From assembly GCA_002441555.1 (NCBI GenBank), contig DJWK01000025.1:11871-27622 (forward strand): a stretch of 15,752 bases of DNA, written 5' to 3'. Source of the DNA: Thermodesulfobacteriaceae bacterium UBA6232. Its GTDB lineage: Bacteria; Desulfobacterota; Thermodesulfobacteria; Thermodesulfobacteriales; Thermodesulfobacteriaceae. The notes beneath the pieces are model-generated. The model saw only the letters and a program-made list of their open reading frames with translations, searched no databases and was not told where the DNA came from. Both the position numbers and the translations under genes were made by a program. Below, in pieces: positions 6,843 to 13,984 of the stretch (position 1 is the stretch's first letter; every line of letters begins with the position of its first letter).

Positions 6843-6869
6843 TTAAAAGGGGCCTAAGGCCCCTTTTAA
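6843..6869 (+). terminator. Strong hairpin terminator inside the exported-protein cluster
   Basis: TTAAAAGGGGCC (6843-6854) pairs perfectly over 12 bases with GGCCCCTTTTAA (6858-6869) around a three-base loop. The T run lies within the 3' arm and no long T tract follows. It could end or attenuate transcripts from the first two genes. The next gene starts only 24 bases later with its own strong ribosome site, so either readthrough is needed or an internal promoter exists that I cannot identify. Confidence 0.75.
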
Positions 6870-6893
6870 TTAAACTATATTGAGGAGGAAGCT

Positions 6894-7349
6894 ATGCTCA
6901 GAAAGGTCAAAATTTTATTTATCTTTTTCTTTTTAAGTGTAATTTTTGTCTTACCTGGGTTTGCTAAGAATAAACCTTTACCTGAATTTAAAGATGTAAA
7001 GGGGGAAACCCAAAAATTCATTGACTATTTTTACACTATAAAATTATCACCTTCAGAACAAAAAACCTTAGAGAAGGCTTTAAAACCCATTCCAGCTCCT
7101 TGCTGTTCCGATAACTCGGCTTTGACCTGCTGATGCACCTGCAATTTATACAGGTCCTGGACGGGCCTTGCCAAGTGGATGATTAAAAAGGGTTATACAG
7201 CTGAAGAGGTAAGGGCAGGAGTGATTAAATGGTTCAGTTTTGTAAATCCAGCTGGATTTTCTGGTAAAGGTTGCTATATTGGAAACTGTGAAAAGCCCTT
7301 TTATAAAGACGGATGCGGTGGAATGGATCCTAAAAGATTGAGGTGGTAA
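6894..7349 (+). CDS. Candidate exported selenoprotein with in-frame TGA (Sec80)
   Basis: This is a 151-residue protein if TGA at 7131-7133 is read as selenocysteine (residue 80). Stopping there gives only 79 residues. The ATG has a TGAGGAGGA ribosome site. A signal peptide fills residues 1-24 (MLRKVKILF, hydrophobic core, GFAKNK). The centre is PCCSDNSALTC-U-CTCNLYRSW: Cys70, Cys71, Cys79, Sec80, Cys81 and Cys83 form a dense thiol/selenol cluster. After the TGA the frame stays open for 71 codons, including WTGLAKWMIKKGYTAEEV, GFSGKGCYIGNCEKPFYKDG and GCGGMDPK, with Cys127, Cys132 and Cys141. The TAA stop lies 2 bases before the next gene, the spacing expected of a real operon partner. A SECIS-like hairpin lies 24 bases beyond the TGA. 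I do not recognise a named family. A redox or metal-binding role is inferred. A cysteine-to-TGA pseudogene or sequencing error is the alternative. Confidence 0.72.
7151..7170 (+). promoter_or_regulatory. Candidate bacterial SECIS element
   Basis: GGTCC (7153-7157) pairs with GGGCC (7163-7167, one G-U pair) around the loop UGGAC (7158-7162). The stem extends by A-U and C-G with one bulged U to 7151/7170. The loop begins 24 bases after the TGA, inside the 16-37 base window used for bacterial SECIS models, and its second base is G as those models require. A competing hairpin, ACCTG (7137-7141) with CAGGT (7151-7155), could form instead. Confidence 0.5.
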
Positions 7350-7351
7350 AG

Positions 7352-7786
7352 ATGAAGCTTTTGAAAGGGGGGCTTGTCCTTCTCTTTATTTTTTCATTAA
7401 TCCCCGGGTTTTTTTTAAAGGCTGAAAAGGCTTATTCTCAGGAAATTGACCTTGAAAGCTACGACCCCAATACTGAAATGGTCATAGAAGGAGAAATTCA
7501 AAAAATTATTATTCCAGATAGGGGAATGGTTAGTCTAACTATATCCAAGGATGGAAAGCTCTACCAGGCCTTTCTCTGCCCGAGGTGGTTTTATTTTCAA
7601 CTAAGACCCGATCTTAAATTGGGAGATAGAGTTGTAATAAAGGGAGCCAAAATTTATAGCCGAAGACACGGTCTTATTTTTACGGTAAGAGTCATTAAAA
7701 ACCTAAGGACAAAGGAAGAAATTGTCCTACGAAATGAAATCTGTGAACCTTGCTGGAGAGGACAGAAAAGAGGATTTTTTCGTTAG
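7352..7786 (+). CDS. Exported small OB-like protein with C-terminal CxxC
   Basis: This is a 144-residue exported protein of unknown function. I start it at the ATG at 7352, which has GAGGTGG six bases upstream. A GTG at 7343 would overlap the preceding stop. Residues 1-32 are a signal peptide (MKLLKGG, hydrophobic core, AYSQE). The mature part reads as a small beta-barrel: MVIEGEIQKIIIPDRGMVSL, then KLYQAFLCPRWFYFQL and LGDRVVIKGAKIYS, a pattern like exported OB-fold (BOF/YdeI-type) proteins that bridge strands with 'G-I' and 'V-G-D-V-I-G-A' motifs. Cys sits in the first half (FLCPRW) and a CEPCW pair lies near the C-terminus. It is the last gene of the cluster and overlaps the convergent response-regulator gene by 4 bases. 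Function inferred from context only. Confidence 0.7.
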   Translation: MKLLKGGLVLLFIFSLIPGFFLKAEKAYSQEIDLESYDPNTEMVIEGEIQKIIIPDRGMVSLTISKDGKLYQAFLCPRWFYFQLRPDLKLGDRVVIKGAKIYSRRHGLIFTVRVIKNLRTKEEIVLRNEICEPCWRGQKRGFFR

Positions 7787-9096
7787 TCAAGGTTAATATT
7801 ATAAGCCTTCAATTTGTAATAAAGGGTGCGAAGGGCAATTCCTAATTTTTTAGCAGCCTCCTTTTTATTCCCTCCTGTTTCTTTAAGGGCTTTTAGAATG
7901 GCTTCTTTCTCAAGGTCTTCTAAAGATTTAATCTCCTTTGATTCGGGAGGGAAGGAAAAGCCCTCTTCAATTTCAACTTCTAAATAAGGGCCTCTGCTAA
8001 GTAAAAGGGTCCTTTCAATGAGGTTCTCAAGTTCTCGTATATTTCCTGGAAAGCTATAAGTAAGTAGCTGATTTTTTGCATTTTCACTTAAAGGCTTTGG
8101 TTCTTTATTTAGAGCTTTTGCTTTTTTCTCAATGAGATATTCTGCGATTTTCAAAAGATGCTCCTTTCTCTCCCTCAAGGGAGGTAAGGTAAAAGAGATA
8201 ACATTAATGCGGTAATAAAGGTCCTCCCTGAACTTTCCTTCTTCAACGAGTTTCTTTAAGTCTCTATTTGTTGCCACAATAAAGCGGGCATTGGTTTTAA
8301 GGGTTTCAAGCCCTCCCAGTCTTTCAAAGGTCTTATCCTGTAGAACTCTTAAAAATTTGGCCTGAATGGAAAGGCTCATTTCTGAGATTTCGTCAAGGAA
8401 AAGGGTTCCATCTTTTGCAAGTTCAAGTTTTCCAGGTTTGGTTTTTATAGCACCCGTGAAGGCTCCTTTTTCATACCCAAAAAGCTCTGCTTCAACGAGA
8501 TTTTCTGGAAGGCTTGCACAATTAATCTCCACAAAGGGCCCTTTTCTTCCACTTAAAAGATGAATGGCCTTGGCTAAAGCGGTTTTTCCTGTTCCTGTTT
8601 CACCGAGAAGTAGAACCGTTGCATTGGTTGGAGCTATTTCAAGAATTTTTTCGTAGAGGTCTTCAAGCCCAGCAAAAAGTATCTCAAAGGGAGGAATTTC
8701 AAAGGGTTTTTCTTGGGTATCTTTTCTATGTTTCAGAATATTTTTAACTTTTTCAATGAGCTCTTCTGGAGAAGAAAGAGGCTTAGTTAAATAATCGATA
8801 GCTCCCTTTTTTAAGGCTGAAACTGCAGAAGGTATGCTTCCAAAGGCAGTGATAACAATAAATTCAGAATCTGGCAAGATTTTTTTGGCCTTTTCAAGAA
8901 AGGAAAGCCCATCCATCCCGGGTAATTTTAAGTCTGTGATTATAAGATTCGGTTTTACATCTGGAAGGGCTAAAAGAGCACTTTCTGCATCTTTAAAACC
9001 TATAACTTCAAAGCCTTCATCTTCAAGCACAGTTTCAAGAAAGGTCAAAAAGGACGGATCATCCTCAACTATAAAAATTTGGGGATTTTTAGCCAT
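7783..9096 (-). CDS. NtrC-family sigma-54-dependent response regulator
   Basis: This is a 437-residue three-domain activator. The receiver domain (1-120) has Asp12-Asp13, phospho-acceptor Asp55 in ITDLKLPGMDG, Thr83 and Lys105. The AAA+ domain has Walker A GETGTGKT (165-172), the sigma-54-contacting GAFTGA (211-216), a Walker B-like GTLFLDEISEM, and the arginine-rich FREDLYYRINVI segment. The C-terminal Fis-type helix-turn-helix reads KKEAAKKLGIALRTLYYKLK. All key residues for phosphorylation, ATP hydrolysis and sigma-54 activation are present, so it should be active. Its start overlaps the kinase end by 28 bases (translational coupling). It closes a minus-strand run that begins with pilus genes. 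Targets could be pilins (PilR-like) or the nearby exported-protein cluster (ZraR-like); the sequence does not decide. Confidence 0.93.
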   Translation of the reverse strand: MAKNPQIFIVEDDPSFLTFLETVLEDEGFEVIGFKDAESALLALPDVKPNLIITDLKLPGMDGLSFLEKAKKILPDSEFIVITAFGSIPSAVSALKKGAIDYLTKPLSSPEELIEKVKNILKHRKDTQEKPFEIPPFEILFAGLEDLYEKILEIAPTNATVLLLGETGTGKTALAKAIHLLSGRKGPFVEINCASLPENLVEAELFGYEKGAFTGAIKTKPGKLELAKDGTLFLDEISEMSLSIQAKFLRVLQDKTFERLGGLETLKTNARFIVATNRDLKKLVEEGKFREDLYYRINVISFTLPPLRERKEHLLKIAEYLIEKKAKALNKEPKPLSENAKNQLLTYSFPGNIRELENLIERTLLLSRGPYLEVEIEEGFSFPPESKEIKSLEDLEKEAILKALKETGGNKKEAAKKLGIALRTLYYKLKAYNINLD

Positions 9097-10349
9097 ACAG
9101 TGGTTCCCTTTTCTTTTTCCGATTCCAAACTAATTTTAATTCCCAGTTCATCGCAAAATTTTTTAACAATGGTAAGCCCAAGTCCTGTTCCCCTTGATTT
9201 TGTTGTAAAAAAAGGCTCAAATATATGAGGTAATATTTGTTTATCAATTCCTTTCCCCTTGTCCTTTATTTCAATAATATAATGCTCCTTTTCCTCTTTT
9301 AAACTCACTTCAACTGTTTTTTCTCCAGCTTCAAGACTCGCAAAAAGGGCATTATCTATCAGATTGGAAAGAATGCTTTTTAATTTTTCCGGATCACTTT
9401 TAATTTCAAAGGTTTTTTCTTCAGCTTTTACTTCGATTTCCGCTCCTTCATATTGAAATTTAAAGGATTCAACCACTTCTTTAATTATTTTTCTTAAATC
9501 AATCAAATTCAACTCAGGTTCTTTTGGAAAGGTGTAATTTGAAAGTTCTTTTAGGAGATTTTCAATTCTTAGGGTTTCTTTGAGAATAAGACCTAAAGAT
9601 TTTTCAAAATTTTTATCTTCGCATTTTTTTTGCAGATACTGGGTAAAGCCTTTGATACTTGCCAAGGGATTTTTAATTTCGTGAAGAAGAATTCTTGTTA
9701 TAAATTGCCATTTTTCAAGTTCTTCCATTTTAGATAAAGAGGTCTCAAGCCGCAAAAGTATAAAAAAACCCGCAATTCCGAAGGTAAACAAAAAAAGACT
9801 CAAAATAAACTCCAAATAAACATGCTTTCTTGCATGAGAGAGGCTCTCCATTACCGGGGCTACATGAAGAGCTATGCGAAGAATTAAGAGTTGACTTTTA
9901 TTATTTAAGTAGGTTTCATAAAGATAAACCTCTTCTCCTGTTTTAAGTTTGTAAAATCCGCTTGACCTTTTTTCGTCAAGAAGTAGACTTTTATCTATTT
10001 TTTGGCCTATAAGATCAGGGTTGGAATGTAAAAGGAGGGTTCTATTTTTGTCATAGAGAGCGATAAAGGCAACTCCTTCCCATTTTTCATTGAGAAGAAG
10101 TTCTGAGAAGAATTCTCGCTTTTCTTTTAATAAAGACCAATCAAAGGTTTTAAAAAGGCTTTGAAGGGCAATTTCAAGACCAATGGCCTGAAGTTTAAGA
10201 CTTGCATTAAGGGTTCTTTCAAGGTTTTTATAACTTAAAAAGGAAGAACTTAAAAGCAAAATACCAGCTATCAAGGAAAATATTAAGGCAATATAGCTGG
10301 GTTTAAGAAATTTTCTAATAACTTTTCCCAATTTGAGAGATAAGTTCAT
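9069..10349 (-). CDS. Membrane sensor histidine kinase
   Basis: This is a 426-residue kinase, partner of the adjacent NtrC-type regulator. TM1 is about residues 18-40. A periplasmic sensor of about 135 residues follows, containing LLHSNPDLIGQKIDKSLLL, a Cache-like pattern seen in ZraS-type sensors. TM2 is about 179-200. There is no clear HAMP or PAS domain; the H-box LLHEIKNPLASIKGF with His223 follows quickly. The HATPase domain has N-box Asn333 (LIDNALFAS), G1 DKGKG (363-367), F-box FEPFFTT (377-383) and G2 GTGLGL (387-392). The ATG at 10349 lies 35 bases inside the end of the MshG-like gene, so it is coupled to the pilus operon. The signal sensed is not known. Confidence 0.9.
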   Translation of the reverse strand: MNLSLKLGKVIRKFLKPSYIALIFSLIAGILLLSSSFLSYKNLERTLNASLKLQAIGLEIALQSLFKTFDWSLLKEKREFFSELLLNEKWEGVAFIALYDKNRTLLLHSNPDLIGQKIDKSLLLDEKRSSGFYKLKTGEEVYLYETYLNNKSQLLILRIALHVAPVMESLSHARKHVYLEFILSLFLFTFGIAGFFILLRLETSLSKMEELEKWQFITRILLHEIKNPLASIKGFTQYLQKKCEDKNFEKSLGLILKETLRIENLLKELSNYTFPKEPELNLIDLRKIIKEVVESFKFQYEGAEIEVKAEEKTFEIKSDPEKLKSILSNLIDNALFASLEAGEKTVEVSLKEEKEHYIIEIKDKGKGIDKQILPHIFEPFFTTKSRGTGLGLTIVKKFCDELGIKISLESEKEKGTTVWLKIPKFL

Positions 10350-11520
10350 AGACAGGACCGATTAAGGCAATAATTATGACAAGAAAAATAATGCCTGCAA
10401 TGGCAAGAACAACCGGTTCAAGAATTTTGTTAAGGGTATCAACGAGATTTTGAACTTCGGTGTAATAGAATTGTGAAAGCATTTTCATCTGCTCTTCAAG
10501 CCTTCCTGTAGTTTCTCCCACTGAAACCATTCTTATATCAAGGGATCTAAAAATTTTTTCTTTTTTCATAGAGTTTGCAAGGCTTTCTCCAGCAAGAATT
10601 GAGGTTTCAATGGTTTTAACAATGTTTTTATGATAGATTCTGTGAAAGGATTCCTGCATAAGTTTTAAAAGTCTTAAGAGATCAATTCCTGCAGAAAGCA
10701 AAAGGGCAAAGTGTTCAAAAAAGAAAGCAAGGAAATTGAGTCTTTTGACTCGTCCCAAAATAGGAATTTTTAAAAGAAATTTTTCAAAGGGCACTTGGGT
10801 TTTGGGATGTCGATAAAGAAAAACAGTTATAATGATGGATAAAATTACAAAGATGGGAAGGTAAAATTTAATGCTTAACATAAAGTTTACAAACTTCATT
10901 AATATAATAGTAGGAAGAGGAAGTTTAACTCCCATTTCTTTAAAAGTTTGCATTAATTTGGGAAGGACATAGAAAATCCAGAAAGAGAGGGCCCCTGTCA
11001 TAGCAAGAAGCACAAATATGGGGTATATCAGAGCCCTTTTGGTTTGAGAAACTATCTCTTCAATGCGGTAAAGGTGTTGAGAGGCTTCTTCTACAGTTCT
11101 ATCAAGGGTTCCAGATTCTTCCCCTATCTGAATTAAAGATAAAACCACAGGGGGAAAAAGCCCGGTTCTTTCAAGAGCAGATCTAAAGGTTTCGCCTCTT
11201 GTAAGGGAGTATTTAATTTTATTTACTTCTCTTTTTAGTACCGGATTTTTTATTTCTCTTTCAAGATCTTCAAGGGCAGTGATAAGCGGAATTCCACTTT
11301 TAAGCATAAAAGCGAGTTGGTGAAGAAACTCGGCAATTTCTTTTCTTTTTACCCTTTTTTTTAAGAAAGGAAGAGAAACCTCCCGTTTTATGTTATAGTT
11401 TACAAGAGTGAGTCCTTCTCTTTGTAAGGCATGATAAAGTTCTTCAGGGGTTTCAAATTCTCCCTCCCCCTGCATGAGGGTGCCTTCCCTGGTAAGAGCT
11501 GTATATTGATAAAGAGGCAT
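10315..11520 (-). CDS. mshG: Type IV pilus/MSHA inner-membrane platform protein
   Basis: This is a 401-residue GspF/PilC-family platform protein that couples the cytoplasmic ATPases to pilin insertion in the inner membrane. It opens MPLYQYTALTREGTLMQGE, typical of the family. It contains two T2SSF repeats: FLHQLAFMLKSGIPLITALE at about 65-84 and FFEHFALLLSAGIDLLRLLK at about 267-286. Membrane segments are at about 166-187, 218-236 and 366-390. The length is normal. It starts 7 bases after the MshE-like gene. I call it MshG because the order L-N-E-G matches MSHA clusters; GspF or PilC is the alternative by sequence alone. Confidence 0.85.
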   Translation of the reverse strand: MPLYQYTALTREGTLMQGEGEFETPEELYHALQREGLTLVNYNIKREVSLPFLKKRVKRKEIAEFLHQLAFMLKSGIPLITALEDLEREIKNPVLKREVNKIKYSLTRGETFRSALERTGLFPPVVLSLIQIGEESGTLDRTVEEASQHLYRIEEIVSQTKRALIYPIFVLLAMTGALSFWIFYVLPKLMQTFKEMGVKLPLPTIILMKFVNFMLSIKFYLPIFVILSIIITVFLYRHPKTQVPFEKFLLKIPILGRVKRLNFLAFFFEHFALLLSAGIDLLRLLKLMQESFHRIYHKNIVKTIETSILAGESLANSMKKEKIFRSLDIRMVSVGETTGRLEEQMKMLSQFYYTEVQNLVDTLNKILEPVVLAIAGIIFLVIIIALIGPVYELISQIGKSY

Positions 11521-11527
11521 TTACTTG

Positions 11528-13165
11528 CTAACCAACAACTCTTTTGATTTCTTCCACGGTGGTAATTCCTGAAAGCACTTTCTCCCTGGCATCTTCCTTT
11601 AAAAATTTCATGCCTTTATTTCTTGCTGCTTCATAGAGAGCTGAAAGGGGGAGGTCTTCACCAATGAGTTTAGAGATTTCTTCGTCCACAAAAAAGATCT
11701 CACAGACCACAGTTCTTCCAAGATAACCTTTACCTCCACATTGAAAACATCCCCTACCTCTAAAATATTCCCTTTCCTTGGGAAGATTATAATACTCAAG
11801 AAGCTCAGAGGGTGGTGCATAGGGCTCTTTACAATAAGGACATATTTTACGAATTAATCTCTGAGCAATAACTCCTTTTAGAGTAGAAGAGAGAAGATCT
11901 GGTTTTATTCCCATATCTTTTAATCTAAAAACTGAAGATATAGCATCATTGGTGTGAAGGGTGGAGAGGAAAAGATGACCGGTAAGGGCAGCTCTAACAG
12001 CCATAGAGGCTGTTTCTTCGTCTCTTACCTCTCCAACAAGTATTACATCAGGATCAAGTCTTAAGAAAGCTCTTATGGCCCTGGCAAAGGTATATCCGAT
12101 TTCTTCATTGACCTGGGTTTGCCTTGCAAGAGGAAGGAGATATTCAATAGGATCTTCAGCTGTGAGAACATTTTTTTCAAGAAGATTAATTCGCCTCAAA
12201 GCTGCAAAAAGAGTAGTGGTTTTTCCAGAGCCTGTTGGACCTGTAATTAGAAACATACCATAGGGTTGAGTGATAATTTCATCAATAAGCTTAATCTCTT
12301 CGGGATCAAACCCGAGATATTCAAGACTCTGAACCTGAGCACCTGTGGGAAGGTATCTAATAACAACCGTTTCACCGAAAGAAGTAGGAGCGGTGGCTAC
12401 TCTTAAATCATATTTGCTTTCAAGAAAGGTGAAACTCATTCTTCCATCCTGGGGTCTTCGTGTTTCAGCAATGTCAAGCTGGGAGCGAATTTTAATGACA
12501 TTTACAATGCGTCTATAAACCGAATAGGGGAAAACAATGGCAGGATCAAGAATTCCGTCAACTCTATAAAAAATTTGCAAGCTCCTCTGGGTAGGAATGA
12601 GATGAAAATCGGTTGCCCTTTTTTGAATTCCAAGAATTAATAATTTATTGAGAAATTCTTCTACATCAAAATCCAGATTGGGATTAGCTTTAAGTCTTTC
12701 GATAAGACCTTTCAGTTCCTCTTCAATGGAGTGCTCCTTGAAGTAGTAGAATTTTTCTACGGCTTTGGCAATTCCCTGCGAACCAGAGATATAAAAAGAG
12801 ACATTTCTTCCCGCGATTCTCTGCACGGCATTTAAGAGGTGCTGATTGAAGGGGTCCGAAATAGCCACTTTAAGAGTGCCATCTTCCAAAGAAAAAGGCA
12901 AAACCAGGTTATTTTTGGCGAAATTAAAGGGAAGGATATCAAGAGCTCTCGGCTCAGGAGTTAAAGTTTCAATGTCTATAAAAGGAAGACCAGCCTGTTC
13001 AGAAAGTGCTTTTGCTATCTCAAGATCTGTAACCATTCCCACCCTTACAAGAACTTCTCCCAGCTTTTCACCTGTTGCTTTTTGTTCAAGAAGGGCAAAT
13101 TTGATATAATCTTCAGTGATTAGGCCTTTTTCCTTTAAAATCTCTCCAAGAGGTTTTCTCTGCAT
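11528..13165 (-). CDS. mshE: MSHA-type pilus extension ATPase with MshEN domain
   Basis: This is a 545-residue GspE/PilB-family hexameric ATPase driving pilus assembly. The N-terminal part (1-60), KPLGEILKEKGLITEDYIKF followed by a GEKLGEVLVRVGMV repeat, is an MshEN-type domain, a fold known to bind cyclic di-GMP. The C-terminal core has Walker A GPTGSGKT (309-316), an Asp-box AEDPIEYLL, Walker B-like DPDVILVGEVRDEETA and the His-box STLHTNDA. A zinc-binding tetracysteine lies at Cys442, Cys445, Cys473 and Cys476. Length and residues are complete. It begins 6 bases after the TPR gene. Cyclic di-GMP control is inferred from the family. Confidence 0.9.
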   Translation of the reverse strand: MQRKPLGEILKEKGLITEDYIKFALLEQKATGEKLGEVLVRVGMVTDLEIAKALSEQAGLPFIDIETLTPEPRALDILPFNFAKNNLVLPFSLEDGTLKVAISDPFNQHLLNAVQRIAGRNVSFYISGSQGIAKAVEKFYYFKEHSIEEELKGLIERLKANPNLDFDVEEFLNKLLILGIQKRATDFHLIPTQRSLQIFYRVDGILDPAIVFPYSVYRRIVNVIKIRSQLDIAETRRPQDGRMSFTFLESKYDLRVATAPTSFGETVVIRYLPTGAQVQSLEYLGFDPEEIKLIDEIITQPYGMFLITGPTGSGKTTTLFAALRRINLLEKNVLTAEDPIEYLLPLARQTQVNEEIGYTFARAIRAFLRLDPDVILVGEVRDEETASMAVRAALTGHLFLSTLHTNDAISSVFRLKDMGIKPDLLSSTLKGVIAQRLIRKICPYCKEPYAPPSELLEYYNLPKEREYFRGRGCFQCGGKGYLGRTVVCEIFFVDEEISKLIGEDLPLSALYEAARNKGMKFLKEDAREKVLSGITTVEEIKRVVG

Positions 13166-13171
13166 ACCTTC

Positions 13172-13981
13172 CTACTTGTTACACTTTTTTTTTAACAATT
13201 CTATTTTGTCCTGTAAATTTGGCGGAAAATTTTTTAAAAAAAGCTCATTGCAAGCCTTTTCTATTTCGCCTGTTTTCATGAGAACCATAATATAATTTAC
13301 TTCAATTAGTGGGTCATACTTAAGTTTTAAAGCCTTTTTATAGGCAGTCTTTGCTGCTTTAAAATTGCCAACTAAATAATAAATTCCTCCAAGATTGTTT
13401 AAAACATCGGGATCTTCTCTGTATTTGAGATACTCTTCATAAAACTCTATGGCAGAAAGATAATTTCCCTTTTTTCTTTCCTCTTCAGCATTGAAAAGAA
13501 GATTTTCAAGAAGTCCACTCTCTTTTAAAGGTGGGTTTTCCTTTGCTGATATGGTTTCAACTTTTTCCTCTTTATTTTTGGGCTTTTCTTTTACCTTTGC
13601 AGGTCTTTTTTCAAGGCTTGTTTTGGTTTTCTTTACCAGAGATTTAGTTTCGGAAGATCTTTTAACCTCTTTCTTAATTTTTGGTTTTTCTTCATCTTTC
13701 TTTTGGGAATTTGAGACCTCAGGTTTAGGTATAGGCTGAGGTGGTGCTTCTGCTTCAGGTAAAGGTCTTTTTGTAGTGATTAAAGACTTTGGTTTTTTAA
13801 AATTTTCTGGTTTTAATAAGAGAGTTAGATAATATCCTCCCAAAAGGGAACATGCGAATAAAAGGCCTAAAAAGACTAAAATAAAGAATCTCTTTTTAGA
13901 GATTCCCTTCTTTTCTTTAAAAATCTTTTCATCAGACTTTTCTTTTTTTAATTCCTTTAAGAGCTCACCGAGTTTTCCCAT
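13172..13981 (-). CDS. Membrane-anchored TPR protein, MshN-like
   Basis: This is a 269-residue protein with the layout of MshN-type accessory proteins of MSHA pili. It has a short cytoplasmic Lys/Glu-rich N-terminus, one membrane segment at about 31-56 (RFFILVFLGLLFACSLLGGYY core), then a Pro/Lys-rich linker at about 57-155. C-terminal TPR repeats follow at about 160-262, with the WxxL-like NAEEERKKGNYLSAIEFYEEY and DVLNNLGGIYYLVGNFKAA helices. It sits 3 bases after the secretin and 6 bases before the ATPase, the position of mshN. TPR and anchor are visible; the specific partner in the pilus is inferred. Sequence identity to MshN may be low. Confidence 0.75.
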   Translation of the reverse strand: MGKLGELLKELKKEKSDEKIFKEKKGISKKRFFILVFLGLLFACSLLGGYYLTLLLKPENFKKPKSLITTKRPLPEAEAPPQPIPKPEVSNSQKKDEEKPKIKKEVKRSSETKSLVKKTKTSLEKRPAKVKEKPKNKEEKVETISAKENPPLKESGLLENLLFNAEEERKKGNYLSAIEFYEEYLKYREDPDVLNNLGGIYYLVGNFKAAKTAYKKALKLKYDPLIEVNYIMVLMKTGEIEKACNELFLKNFPPNLQDKIELLKKKCNK

Positions 13982-13984
13982 AAT

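Noticed and set aside
6894..7133. A 79-residue protein ending at the TGA, followed by non-coding DNA
   Set aside because: The same frame continues with protein-like sequence to a stop that fits the next gene, and a SECIS-like hairpin follows. A recent pseudogene is not fully excluded.
7343..7351. GTG start at 7343 for the OB-like protein
   Set aside because: It overlaps the end of the preceding read-through frame; the ATG at 7352 has a well-spaced GAGGTGG and starts a clean signal peptide.
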